Part shown: positions 1 through 8,484 of the stretch, piece after piece
Layout: every line of letters starts with the position of its first letter
Numbering within the stretch: the first letter of the stretch is position 1
Source: Planctomycetes bacterium ADurb.Bin069
Lineage (GTDB): Bacteria > Planctomycetota > UBA8108 > UBA8890 > UBA8898
Length of the DNA stretch: 64,000 bases
NCBI GenBank assembly: GCA_002070955.1
Contig: MWEK01000010.1
Coordinates: 81,685-145,684, forward strand
Direction: 5' to 3'
Notes under the pieces: generated by a model
What the model saw: only the letters and a program-made list of their open reading frames with translations
What the model was told of the DNA's origin: nothing
Databases searched by the model: none
Position numbers and translations under genes: made by a program

Positions 1-1633
1 TCCGGAGCTGCTTGGGAACGAGATGCCGCCGCGCGATCTCCAGTTTCTCCTCGGCGATGTAGCCCGCCAGGTTGATGATCTCCATGCGGTCCAGAAGCGG
101 CCGGGGAATCGTGTCGGTCTGGTTCGCCGTGCAGATGAAGAAAACGTTCGAAAGGTCGAAGCGCACGTCGAGGTAGTGGTCGAGGAAGTCCTTGTTCTGC
201 TCGGGGTCCAGGACCTCCAGCAGCGCCGAGGCCGGATCGCCTTGATAGCTCGCCCCGATCTTGTCGACCTCGTCGAGCATGATGACGGGGTTGGCGCTGC
301 CGCAGGTCTTCATGGTCTGGATGAACTTCCCCGGCAGGGCGCCGACGTAAGTGCGGCGGTGCCCCTTGATCTCGGCCTCGTCCCTCATGCCGCCCACGGA
401 GAAGCGGAAGAAATTGCGGCCGATGCTGCGGGCGATGGATTGGCCGAGGGACGTTTTGCCCACCCCGGGGGGGCCGACGAAGCAGAGAATGGAGCCGGCG
501 ATGGAGCCCTTGACGATGCCCACCGCAAGAAACTCCAGGATGCGGTCCTTGACGTCCTTCAAGCCGTAATGATCGGCGTCGAGAATGCGCGCCGCCCGGG
601 CCAGGTCCCGGGCATCCTTGGTGAAGACGCCCCAAGGAAGGGCGGTGAGCCAGTCCAGGTAAGTGCGCGTCACGTTGAACTCGGCCGAGGCGGGCTCCAG
701 CAGCCTGAGCTTGTCAAGCTCCTCGGCGGCCCGGGCGCGCGCCTCGTCGGAGAACGCCCGTTCCGCGAGGGCCTTCTCGAAGCGCTCGACCTCGGCCTCC
801 TTGCCTTCCTTCTCCAGGCCCAACTCCTTCTTGATGGCCTTGAGCTGCTCCCTGAGGAAGAATTCGCGCTGCTGGGTCGAGAGCTTCTCCTCGATCTGCT
901 TGTTGATCTTGACCTGGATTTTGGAGACGTCGATCTCCTTCTTGAGGAGGACGAGGGCTTTCTTGATGCGCTCGCGGATGTCGATGGCCTCCAACACCTC
1001 TTGGAGCGCTTCGCCGTCCGCGGTGGTGAGCGTCGCGGAAAGGTCGGCGATGCGGCACGGCTCCGAAAGGCTCGCGTGCGACATGAAGAGCTTGAGCTCC
1101 TCCTTGTGGAGGGGATTGAGGTCGATGAGCTCCTTGATGGCCTGGACGAGGGCCAGCGAATAGGCCTTGATTTCGTCGTTCCCCGCCATGTCGGTCTCGA
1201 GCACATGCTCGATGTCGGCGACCAGGTAGGGCTCCTCCTGGACGATATGCACGATTCGAATCCGCTCGAGGACGCGGAAGAGGACGTGCAGGTGCTCCTT
1301 GCCGGGGAGCCGGGCGAGCTGCTGGATTTCGGCGATGACGCCGATGCGGTGCAGGTCGGCGCCGCGGATCCGGTCATCGTTCCGGGCGCCTTCCCGCCGC
1401 CGGACCAGGACGAGGCCGACGTGGTTGGCCTGCGTCTCGATGTTCTTCAGGAGCACCTCCTGGAGCGGCTTGTCGCCGATCAGCATGGGCGCCACCATCT
1501 TGGGAAAGAGCGGCCGGTGCTGGAGGGGGATGATCGGCAGGCGTTTGGGCAGGAGCTCGCGGGCGAGAACCAGCCCCTCCTTCGCGGGCGCGGCATCTCC
1601 GGGCGGGTCGAGGGTGCTTTTCTGTTCGGTCAT
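1..1633 (-). CDS. lon: ATP-dependent protease Lon (N-terminal part, runs off the window start)
   Basis: Lon is a cytoplasmic ATP-driven serine protease that removes misfolded and short-lived regulatory proteins. On the minus strand the frame reads from ATG at 1633 through the Lon substrate-binding domain (an RLPIIPLQHRPLFPKM-type opening), the long central helical region (QQREFFLREQLKAIKKELG, a family hallmark) and into the AAA+ module with Walker A GPPGVGKTS near residues 386-394 and an MLDEVDKIG Walker B region. About 544 residues are in the window; the rest of the ATPase and the Ser-Lys protease domain lie beyond position 1. AGGTGA before the ATG is a plausible ribosome site, and a strong promoter lies 40-65 nt upstream. 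The gene is divergent from the sugar-isomerase-like gene at 1779. Identity is certain from the two motifs. Confidence 0.95.
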   Translation of the reverse strand, partial: MTEQKSTLDPPGDAAPAKEGLVLARELLPKRLPIIPLQHRPLFPKMVAPMLIGDKPLQEVLLKNIETQANHVGLVLVRRREGARNDDRIRGADLHRIGVIAEIQQLARLPGKEHLHVLFRVLERIRIVHIVQEEPYLVADIEHVLETDMAGNDEIKAYSLALVQAIKELIDLNPLHKEELKLFMSHASLSEPCRIADLSATLTTADGEALQEVLEAIDIRERIKKALVLLKKEIDVSKIQVKINKQIEEKLSTQQREFFLREQLKAIKKELGLEKEGKEAEVERFEKALAERAFSDEARARAAEELDKLRLLEPASAEFNVTRTYLDWLTALPWGVFTKDARDLARAARILDADHYGLKDVKDRILEFLAVGIVKGSIAGSILCFVGPPGVGKTSLGQSIARSIGRNFFRFSVGGMRDEAEIKGHRRTYVGALPGKFIQTMKTCGSANPVIMLDEVDKIGASYQGDPASALLEVLDPEQNKDFLDHYLDVRFDLSNVFFICTANQTDTIPRPLLDRMEIINLAGYIAEEKLEIARRHLVPKQLR

Positions 1634-1670
1634 CGCTTCACCTGTGCGCCGCGCGGGGCGGCGGGTTTCA

Positions 1671-1699
1671 ATCATACGCCGCGCCAGGGCGATCTTCAA
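1671..1699 (-). promoter_or_regulatory. Promoter of lon
   Basis: On the minus strand TTGAAG (1694-1699) and TATGAT (1671-1676) are separated by 17 nt, a good match to a housekeeping sigma factor promoter. The start of lon is 37 nt downstream. No heat-shock-type inverted repeat (CIRCE-like) was seen in the divergent region 1634-1778. Confidence 0.6.
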
Positions 1700-1778
1700 A
1701 TCCCCCTCCGTTCAGGGCCGCGCCGAGGTACAATGCATGGGAGCGGCGATCCGCTCGGGCGCGCGCGGGGGCTTGACC

Positions 1779-2696
1779 ATGATCGCACGGTATGACGGCT
1801 GCGGGCGGCGGGCTTTTATCGGGCGGTGCGCGGCGGCGGCGCTGGGCGTCGCGGGCGGGCGGGCGCTGCGCGCGGCGGCGGCGGCGGCCGGCGGCGGCGC
1901 GGCGGCGGAGATGCGCTTCGGACTCGTCACCTACCTGTGGGGCGAGAAGTGGGATCTCCCCACCTTGATCTCCAACTGCGCGCGGTCGGGGGTTCTCGGC
2001 GTCGAGCTCAGGACGACGCACCGCCACGGCGTCGAGCCGTCCCTGAACGCCGTGCAGCGCACGGAGGTCAGAAAGCGCTTCGCGGACAGCCCCGTCACGC
2101 TGGTCGGGATCGGCTCCAACGAACGGCTCGACAGCCCGGATCCCGCGGTGCTGGCCCGGTCGATGGAGGCGATCGAGAAGTTCGTCATCCTGAGCCGCGA
2201 CGTGGGGGGATCCGGCGTCAAGGTCAAACCCGACAGCTTCCACAAAGGCGTGCCGCGCGCGACGACGGTGGCGCAGATCGGCGCGGCGCTCAACAAGCTC
2301 GCCGCCTTCGCCGCCGGGCACGACCAGGAAATCCGTCTGGAGGTTCACGGCGGCTGCGCCGCGCTTCCGACGATCAAGGCGATCATGGACATTGCCGCGC
2401 ACCCGAAAGCGGTCGTGTGCTGGAACTCGAACCCGGAAGACCTCGAGGGCGCGGGCCTCGAGCACAACTTCGCTTTGGTCAAGGACCGCCTGGGCGCGAC
2501 GGCGCACGTGCGCGAGCTCGACTCGCCGGCGTATCCCTGGGCCCGGCTCTTCACCCTGTTCGTCAAGGCGGGCTGGAAGGGGTGGGTGCTGCTCGAGGCC
2601 GGCGGCGCGCCGAAAGACCCCGTGGCCGCCCTCGCCGCGCAGCGCAGGATTTTCGAGACGCTGGCGGCGGAAGCCCGCGAGAGCGCGCAATCTTGA
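1779..2696 (+). CDS. Tat-exported sugar phosphate isomerase/epimerase-like TIM-barrel protein
   Basis: A 305-residue protein of the xylose-isomerase-like TIM-barrel superfamily (the group containing sugar phosphate isomerases/epimerases). The N-terminus has RRAFIG followed by an Ala/Leu-rich stretch, which resembles a twin-arginine signal, so the protein probably acts outside the cytoplasm. After the signal come barrel-like strands: MRFGLVTYLWG, GVLGVELRTTHRHG, IRLEVHGGCAALPTIKAIM and VCWNSNPEDLEG, where E, H and N/D residues would sit in the metal site. The substrate cannot be read from sequence. It lies just upstream of a second Tat-signal protein related to fucose/arabinose isomerases, and the next promoter overlaps its stop codon. 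The ATG at 1779 was chosen because it places the RR motif at the N-terminus; a TACAAT -10-like element lies at 1729-1734 without a clear -35. Confidence 0.75.
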   Translation: MIARYDGCGRRAFIGRCAAAALGVAGGRALRAAAAAAGGGAAAEMRFGLVTYLWGEKWDLPTLISNCARSGVLGVELRTTHRHGVEPSLNAVQRTEVRKRFADSPVTLVGIGSNERLDSPDPAVLARSMEAIEKFVILSRDVGGSGVKVKPDSFHKGVPRATTVAQIGAALNKLAAFAAGHDQEIRLEVHGGCAALPTIKAIMDIAAHPKAVVCWNSNPEDLEGAGLEHNFALVKDRLGATAHVRELDSPAYPWARLFTLFVKAGWKGWVLLEAGGAPKDPVAALAAQRRIFETLAAEARESAQS

Positions 2697-2722
2697 CAAG
2701 CCCGCGCGCCACGGGCGACACT
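2693..2722 (+). promoter_or_regulatory. Promoter of the Tat isomerase-like gene
   Basis: TTGACA (2693-2698) is followed after 18 nt by GACACT (2717-2722). The -35 box is perfect and overlaps the stop codon of the preceding gene; transcription would start near 2730, about 60 nt before the ATG at 2793. Confidence 0.5.
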
Positions 2723-2792
2723 GGGAACATGACATCCGAGCCCGGCGGTGGCCGCGGGCGGATCAAACGCAACCACGGAAGGAGAACGAGAC

Positions 2793-4328
2793 ATGTCGCA
2801 GCACCTTTTTTCCGTCGGGCCGGCTCGCGCCGGCGGCTGTTGCATCTCCGGTCTTTCGCGCCGCGGGTTCCTCGGCGCGGGCGCCGCGGCCGGCGGGTTC
2901 GCCCTGAGCGGCCTGACCTGGCCGCTCGCCTCGGCGGCGGAGGGCGAGTTCCTCGCCGCGCCCGCGAGGACGCCCCTTGTCGTCAAGCCGGTCTTCACGT
3001 ACACGCTGCACGCGCCGCGGCCGCAGACCAGTTGGCGGCCCTGGGGCGGCGTCCAGACCCAAGCGGCCGTCAACGAGGAAATTCCGAGGATCGAGGGCGA
3101 GCTCAAGAAGCTCGCGGCCGAGGCCGACTTCCCCGTGCGCATGCTGCCCTTGTCGGCGGTGAGGAACGCGGGGGAGGTGGCGCAGATCGCCGATGCCAAG
3201 GAAGCCGATGCCTTTCTGGTCTACGCCTCCGATGGGGGGGATGCGCTGGAAGGCATCCGCGTGCTGGGCAAGCCCGTGGTCTTCTTCATTCGCTATCGGT
3301 CGGGCCCCGTCTATCTCTGGTACGAGATCATCAGTCCGCGCTACCTGCGCAACCACTCGGATTTCCCCGCTAGGGAGGGACTCGCGTACGACGATGTGGT
3401 CGTCGACGACTTGAACGGCGTCATGTGGCGCCTGCGCGCCCTCGCGGGGCTGAAAAACACCGTGGGGGCCCGGATCGTGGCGCTGGGCGGGGCGGGCGGC
3501 TGGGCCTGTCCCGAGGCGCCCGCGCGGAGCAAGGACCGTCTGAATCTCGATATCGTCAACGTGTCCTACGACGAACTGGGCAAACTCCTCAGGGCCGCCC
3601 GCGAAGACCGCGAGACCGTGGCGCTCTCCAAGAAGCTCGCCGCGGAGTACCTGGCCGAGGAGGGCACGACGCTTGAGACCGACCGCGGGTTTGTCGAGCG
3701 CGCGTTCATCCTGACGCGGGTCCTGCGCGACATCGCCGCCCACGCCGGCGCGCGCATGCTCACCATCCACCACTGCATGGGGACGATCATGCCGATCTCC
3801 GAAACGACGGCGTGCCTGCCCCTCAGCCTCCTGAACGACGCCGGCTACCTGGCCTTCTGCGAGTCGGACTTCGTCGTCGTGCCCGCGGGCATTCTGCTGG
3901 CCAATATCGCCGGCAAGCCCCCGTTCCTCAACGACCCGTGCTACCCGCACGATCATGAGATCACCCTCGCGCACTGCACGGCGCCCCGCAGGAACGACGG
4001 GAAGAACCTGGATCCGGCCCGCATCATGACGCACTTCGAGTCCGACTACGGCGCGGCCCCCAAGGTGGAGATGCCCCTGGGCCGGATCGTGACCAACATC
4101 ATTCCCGATTTTCTCATGGAGAGGTGGACCGGCCTGCGCGGCGAGATCATCGAGGCCGGTTTCCGGCCGATCTGCCGCTCGCAGATCGACATCAGGTTCA
4201 AGCCCGACGCCCTCCTGGTTTGCGAGAACATGCCGGGCTTCCACTGGATGACGATCCAGGGCGACTACCTGAACGAGATCGGCTACGCGCTCAGGCGCAC
4301 GAAGATCAAGTGGAATAACCTGGGATAG
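2793..4328 (+). CDS. Tat-exported L-fucose/L-arabinose isomerase-like protein
   Basis: A 511-residue protein with a clear twin-arginine signal (SRRGFLGAGAAAGGFAL, about residues 19-35) followed by a domain resembling the L-fucose isomerase/L-arabinose isomerase fold family (COG2407-like). Support comes from the C-terminal pattern of conserved Cys/Glu/His segments: TIHHCMGTIMPISETTACLPLS, a nearby CESDF, and a late H-C pair (EITLAHCTAP), positioned as in fucose-isomerase C-terminal domains. These enzymes interconvert aldoses and ketoses with a divalent metal and are normally cytosolic, so the export signal is unusual. The start is the ATG at 2793 preceded by AAGGAGAACGAG, an excellent ribosome site; an upstream in-frame start would bury the signal. 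It likely works with the TIM-barrel protein before it. The substrate is unknown. Confidence 0.7.
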   Translation: MSQHLFSVGPARAGGCCISGLSRRGFLGAGAAAGGFALSGLTWPLASAAEGEFLAAPARTPLVVKPVFTYTLHAPRPQTSWRPWGGVQTQAAVNEEIPRIEGELKKLAAEADFPVRMLPLSAVRNAGEVAQIADAKEADAFLVYASDGGDALEGIRVLGKPVVFFIRYRSGPVYLWYEIISPRYLRNHSDFPAREGLAYDDVVVDDLNGVMWRLRALAGLKNTVGARIVALGGAGGWACPEAPARSKDRLNLDIVNVSYDELGKLLRAAREDRETVALSKKLAAEYLAEEGTTLETDRGFVERAFILTRVLRDIAAHAGARMLTIHHCMGTIMPISETTACLPLSLLNDAGYLAFCESDFVVVPAGILLANIAGKPPFLNDPCYPHDHEITLAHCTAPRRNDGKNLDPARIMTHFESDYGAAPKVEMPLGRIVTNIIPDFLMERWTGLRGEIIEAGFRPICRSQIDIRFKPDALLVCENMPGFHWMTIQGDYLNEIGYALRRTKIKWNNLG

Positions 4329-4351
4329 CGCACCGGCCGCGGGAGCTCCTT

Positions 4352-4395
4352 GCCGGCGTCAACAAGCCGCGAAGCCCGGCGGCTTTGGCGCCGGC
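4352..4395. terminator. Two-tier hairpin between convergent genes
   Basis: Perfect outer arms GCCGGCG (4352-4358) and CGCCGGC (4389-4395) enclose perfect inner arms AAGCCGC (4364-4370) and GCGGCTT (4379-4385) with an 8-nt loop. It lies between the convergent ends of the isomerase-like gene and the CotH gene, so it could stop transcription from both sides; no T-run follows on either strand. Confidence 0.5.
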
Positions 4396-4434
4396 GGGGA
4401 GCGCCGCGTCCGGTGCGCCGGCCCCGGCGCGGCG

Positions 4435-7400
4435 TCAACGGCAAGCCGAGGGGCAGCCCTCGATGCGAAGGCAGTGCGTCCCCAAGGGATGCCCCGGCCC
4501 GTGGTTGAAAAGATAGGCGAGCAGGGCCGCCGGGTCGGCGATGTCGATCCGCCCATCGCCGTTCATGTCGAGGAGGGCCAGGTTGCCGCCCTCGTTCAAG
4601 GCCCCGTCGCACGGCGCGGGCAGACCGGTCGCGCCGAAGAGATACCGTAGGTACGCCACGGCATCCGAGACGTCCAGGCGACCGTCCTGGTTGGCGTCGC
4701 CGGGACGCTGCCTGCCTCCCACCGCCGTTCCGGGCGGCGCGCCGGGCGTGCCGCCGGCGACGAGGCTCGCCTGCCACCCGTTCGGGTCGCTCCAGAGGGA
4801 TAGCGGACCCCGGGGGTCGACGATTTCGATGGAATACCCCCCGCCGTCGGCGGGGGGATACCACGCGCCGGCGTAGGTGAAGTCCTGAATGGTGGCGTTC
4901 GCGCCGTAAACCAGGTGAATGCGCTCGCCCGCGTTCTCAAGCCTCTTCTTGTACTGGCCCGCGATGCGCATCCCCGCGGTGTCGTAGGACGAGGAGAAGA
5001 CGTGCAGGTTTCGCACCACGAGAACCAATTCTCCCGGCCCCAGCGTCGTGACCGCGGAACCCGCGAAGGCGAACTCGATGCCGTCGGTGAAGGACACCGG
5101 CGTGAGGTCGACGGGCTCGGCGCCGATGTTCTGAAGCTCGATGAATTCCAGGTCCGGCGTGTCGGCCGGGTGGTACATAAGTTCCGTCACGCGCAGCCAC
5201 TGCTGCTGCGGAAAGGGGATCGCGGGCGCGCCGGTCGTGAACTCGATGGGCTCCGACCACCGGCTCCAGCGCTTGGTCGTGTCCATCATGCGCACCCTGA
5301 CGCGGTAGGTGCGGCCGATCTTGAGCGCCGTTGAGGGGATCGTGATCTCGCTCTGGTACGCCGTCATTTCAGGAGACTGCCAGGCGGGCGTGATCTCGTA
5401 GCGTCGTCTATTCGCCGGATCGAAGGCGGGCGCGCCGGCGGGCGTCACCTCCGCGGCGCGCCACTTCATGGCGCCGAAGGTGGACGAGCCCTGCGGGTCG
5501 CTGAAGGCGCTTGCCTTGAAGGTGAGCCCGTCGATGGGATAGCCGGGCGCGGCCAGCGAAGTCACGGTGGGCCGGTGGGGGATGGCGTTGTCGGCGGCGA
5601 TGCTCCCGTCGATCCACGCGCCGCGCGCGGCGACGTAGTTCTTCATCAGCCCCGCCATGCCCTGGAAGGTCGGCGGCAGGCCCTGGGCGGCGGCTTGCTG
5701 GTAGAAGCGTCCATGCCCGGCCTTGGAAGGGTTGACGCGGCTGCTGACCATGACGGGGTGGTAGTCCCAATGGGCCCGATCGGCGCTGACGAGCGCCGGT
5801 TCGCCCGGCACGGGGTCGACGATGGCGGCGTATTCCTCGATCATGCGGTGGGTCTGGTCGGTGTTGTAGAGGAGATCGCGGATCTCGCGCATGCGGTTCT
5901 TGTACTCGATGCCGAGCTCGGCGATGCCGAGAACGCCCGCCGCCTTGAAGGGCTCCTCGCCGTTGCCGAACATGTTGTCGGCCCACGTGAGATCCAGGTC
6001 CCAGGCGTACTGCGTCCAGCGCTCCGTCAGCGGGTTCAGGTAGTAGAAGTAGTTCTTGCCGTAGCCGTTGTCGTAGTGGTGGATCGCTTCCAGGATGGAG
6101 CGGTAGGCGTAGTAGCGGTCAAGCTCCACGTTGGCGCGCCACCACGTCCTGGAGGGCCGAGCGCCCAGCGCCGCCATGAAAGCGTTCAGATCGGATTTGT
6201 CCTTGACGCCGGCGTATCCCAGGTTGTTGAGCTCGCCCGTCCCGCCTTCCATCTTGTACAGGTTGCCGTCGGGGAGGTCGTGCTCGTCCAGGAACCGGCC
6301 GTCCATCTGCTCGATGGCGAGGTACAGGCCCCAGAAATCGCCGTCGTACTGCGTCGGACCCGTCTCATCGGCCGCGGCGATGATGCGGAAAGTCAAGTAG
6401 TGGGTCTTGCAGGCCTCCAGACCGGCGATTTCGAAAAGCCGGAACCCGGTGGACTCGAAGAGTCCTTGCTCGCCGCGGTGGAGGTAGTCGCCCTGCTGAA
6501 TGATCGCCGAGAAGTTCAGCTTGTCCCAGCTCGTGTCGTACCTCCGGCCGTAGTTGTCCCGGGCGCGGAAGCGGTGGTTGCGCCAGAAGTTGAACTTCCA
6601 CATGTTCTTGCCCATGGCGTAGCGCCACACGCCGCCGCGCATGCGGTAACGGATATGGTCGTAGACCTCGCCGTCGTACACCAACGTTCCGCGCCACGGG
6701 TAGAGATCCCCGCCGTACTGGCTGTTCCAGGTGGCATCCTCGGCCGCGGACTTCTTGGTGATGAGGTGGTAGACCGGCACGCTCGCCATGACTTCCGGCG
6801 GATGCGCGACCACCATGCGCCGCGCGGGGTCGGCGCTGCCGGGCTGGATCGCGGCGTGGTACGCCGGAACGCCGTCGTAGACGAAGTACGCGAAATTCGG
6901 CACGGGGTCGTCGGCGTAGGGGGCGTTGATCGTGGCGCCGCGGGTGTCGGCGGCCGTGAACCGAAAGCGCACCAGGCGCCGGTGCGTCTGCAGCCCCGCC
7001 GGCATCGTCGCCGAGAAGATCGCGTCGCCGGCGGCGGCATCGCCGTCGAGGCCCGCGTCGTTCATGGCGATGGTCGTCCAGTTGGCGGCGTAGGCCGCGT
7101 CGGACAGCTCGATATAGGCGCCCGGATCCACGAGCTGGTAGTGAAGCTCGACCGAGGCGACACCGTCGGGATCCGTCGCCTTGATCGTGATGAGCACCTC
7201 CTCGCCCGAGACGGGCTGTGCCGGGAAATGGCTCGCCTGCCTGAGCTGCGGGGCGGCGTTCGCGGCGTAGACCGAGTTCCGCGCCCCTGGCGTGGGCCCC
7301 CTGGGCGCGCCGCTCGCCCCGAAGAGCCGGCAGTCGAAAAACGCATCCGAGCTGGTGCTCTTTGTGACGTTGAGAAGCTGGACGGCGAGCACGTTGACGC

Positions 7401-8325
7401 CCCCCACCAGATAGCCCGCCGGCGGCGGCAGCGTGAACTCGGCGAAGGCATCATCCTCGCGAGCCGACGATGCCGTGCGGTCGAAGGTCAATTCCCGGCC
7501 GGGAACGTTGTTGCCGGCGACGAAGATGCCGTTGATCCAGGCGTTGAAGCCATCGTCGAACCGGACCGCCAAGGTGAGGCGGTTGATCACCGTCGGGTCC
7601 GTCACGGTGAAGGTCTTCCTGAGGTACACGGTGGTGTAACCGCCGTACATGTCGCCCAGCGTCGTCTTGATGAAGCTCTCGCCGTAGCCGATGGCCGCCC
7701 GGCCGCCGGCCCAGCTCGCATCGTCGAACGCGAGCTGCCGCCACGCGCTCATGGGGACCGACGGCTCCTGGGTGCCCTTGAAGTAGCGCCAGGTCTGCTC
7801 CGCCTCGATGAGCGCGCCCGCGCCCTGCGCCAGGCCGGGGTCGGAGATGCGCCAACTCCCGCCCAGGTCGTTGTCCAGGTCCGGAGACACGAGCTCCATG
7901 GAGCAGCCCTCGGTGGCGCCGAGCGTCGGCCACGGGAAGCCGATCCCGTAGTCGACCTCGTCCTCGACGAACCCCTGGGCGTTGCGCAGCACCACCCTTT
8001 CCCCGTCGTTGGAGAGCCGGCCGCCGAAAGGGCCGAAAACCGCATCGATGGGACCGTAGATGCCGACGAGCGTCGGGGGGGACTGGGCCACGACCAGATA
8101 CTCGCCCGAGCCGATCACCGTTCCCTCGGGAAAGGTGTAGGCGATGCCTTCCGAGAAGTACCACCCCGAGATGTCGACGGCGGGGCCGTCGTTGTAGAGC
8201 TCCACGAACTCCTCGGGCACGGTCTTGTCGGCGGGAGCGTAATGGATCTCGTTAATGACGACCCCCGCGGAGACGCACGCCTGCCATACGGCCAGGCCTA
8301 GAAGCATCCGGGGTGTCTTCCTCAT
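4435..8325 (-). CDS. Secreted CotH-kinase family protein with lamin-tail domains and a C-terminal dockerin-like repeat
   Basis: A 1,296-residue exported protein. In order: a short hydrophobic signal (MLLGLAVWQAC...); a lamin-tail domain (VVINEIHYAPAD...VELYNDG...ISGW); a beta-sandwich region with Y-GESF and FDDGFNAWING motifs; an Ig-like segment; a central CotH-kinase region (VYDHIRYRMRGG, WKFNFWR, LYLAIEQMDGRFLDEH, NLYKMEGG, YAWDLDLTWADNMFG); a fibronectin-like segment; a second lamin-tail domain (VTELMYHPADTPDLEFIELQNIG); and two dockerin-like units (GDANQDGRLDVSDAVAYLRYLFG and DMNGDGRIDIADPAALLAYLF). CotH proteins phosphorylate spore-coat proteins in Bacillus; the role here is unknown, probably cell-surface. 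The reported start is the first ATG; a second ATG at 8307, preceded by AGGAAGA, gives a cleaner signal peptide and is a serious alternative. It ends in CPSACR, like a paralogue at 41.9 kb. Confidence 0.85.
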   Translation of the reverse strand: MRKTPRMLLGLAVWQACVSAGVVINEIHYAPADKTVPEEFVELYNDGPAVDISGWYFSEGIAYTFPEGTVIGSGEYLVVAQSPPTLVGIYGPIDAVFGPFGGRLSNDGERVVLRNAQGFVEDEVDYGIGFPWPTLGATEGCSMELVSPDLDNDLGGSWRISDPGLAQGAGALIEAEQTWRYFKGTQEPSVPMSAWRQLAFDDASWAGGRAAIGYGESFIKTTLGDMYGGYTTVYLRKTFTVTDPTVINRLTLAVRFDDGFNAWINGIFVAGNNVPGRELTFDRTASSAREDDAFAEFTLPPPAGYLVGGVNVLAVQLLNVTKSTSSDAFFDCRLFGASGAPRGPTPGARNSVYAANAAPQLRQASHFPAQPVSGEEVLITIKATDPDGVASVELHYQLVDPGAYIELSDAAYAANWTTIAMNDAGLDGDAAAGDAIFSATMPAGLQTHRRLVRFRFTAADTRGATINAPYADDPVPNFAYFVYDGVPAYHAAIQPGSADPARRMVVAHPPEVMASVPVYHLITKKSAAEDATWNSQYGGDLYPWRGTLVYDGEVYDHIRYRMRGGVWRYAMGKNMWKFNFWRNHRFRARDNYGRRYDTSWDKLNFSAIIQQGDYLHRGEQGLFESTGFRLFEIAGLEACKTHYLTFRIIAAADETGPTQYDGDFWGLYLAIEQMDGRFLDEHDLPDGNLYKMEGGTGELNNLGYAGVKDKSDLNAFMAALGARPSRTWWRANVELDRYYAYRSILEAIHHYDNGYGKNYFYYLNPLTERWTQYAWDLDLTWADNMFGNGEEPFKAAGVLGIAELGIEYKNRMREIRDLLYNTDQTHRMIEEYAAIVDPVPGEPALVSADRAHWDYHPVMVSSRVNPSKAGHGRFYQQAAAQGLPPTFQGMAGLMKNYVAARGAWIDGSIAADNAIPHRPTVTSLAAPGYPIDGLTFKASAFSDPQGSSTFGAMKWRAAEVTPAGAPAFDPANRRRYEITPAWQSPEMTAYQSEITIPSTALKIGRTYRVRVRMMDTTKRWSRWSEPIEFTTGAPAIPFPQQQWLRVTELMYHPADTPDLEFIELQNIGAEPVDLTPVSFTDGIEFAFAGSAVTTLGPGELVLVVRNLHVFSSSYDTAGMRIAGQYKKRLENAGERIHLVYGANATIQDFTYAGAWYPPADGGGYSIEIVDPRGPLSLWSDPNGWQASLVAGGTPGAPPGTAVGGRQRPGDANQDGRLDVSDAVAYLRYLFGATGLPAPCDGALNEGGNLALLDMNGDGRIDIADPAALLAYLFNHGPGHPLGTHCLRIEGCPSACR

Positions 8326-8335
8326 ATAAAGATCG

Positions 8336-8363
8336 ATTATACCGGCCCCGGAGCGGCGGCCAA
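8336..8363 (-). promoter_or_regulatory. Promoter of the CotH gene, close to its start codon
   Basis: A perfect TATAAT (8336-8341, minus strand) with TTGGCC (8358-8363) 16 nt upstream. Only 10 nt separate the -10 box from the first ATG, so transcription would begin at or next to that codon. Either the mRNA is leaderless or translation starts at the second ATG (8307), which has AGGAAGA in front of it. Confidence 0.6.
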
Positions 8364-8384
8364 AGCGGGCCTCGGGAGGCGGTC

Positions 8385-8413
8385 TTGACCTGTGCCGCGG
8401 CAGGGAGTACAAC
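8385..8413 (+). promoter_or_regulatory. Promoter of the selenocysteine operon
   Basis: TTGACC (8385-8390) and TACAAC (8408-8413) are spaced by exactly 17 nt, with transcription expected near 8420 and selA starting at 8485. It is divergent from the CotH promoter. Confidence 0.65.
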
Positions 8414-8484
8414 CAGTGGGTGCGGCGTCGTGCGGGAGCGCGGTGCGACCCGAGCGGGAGCGCCGCCGAGCGAAAGGAACCCAC

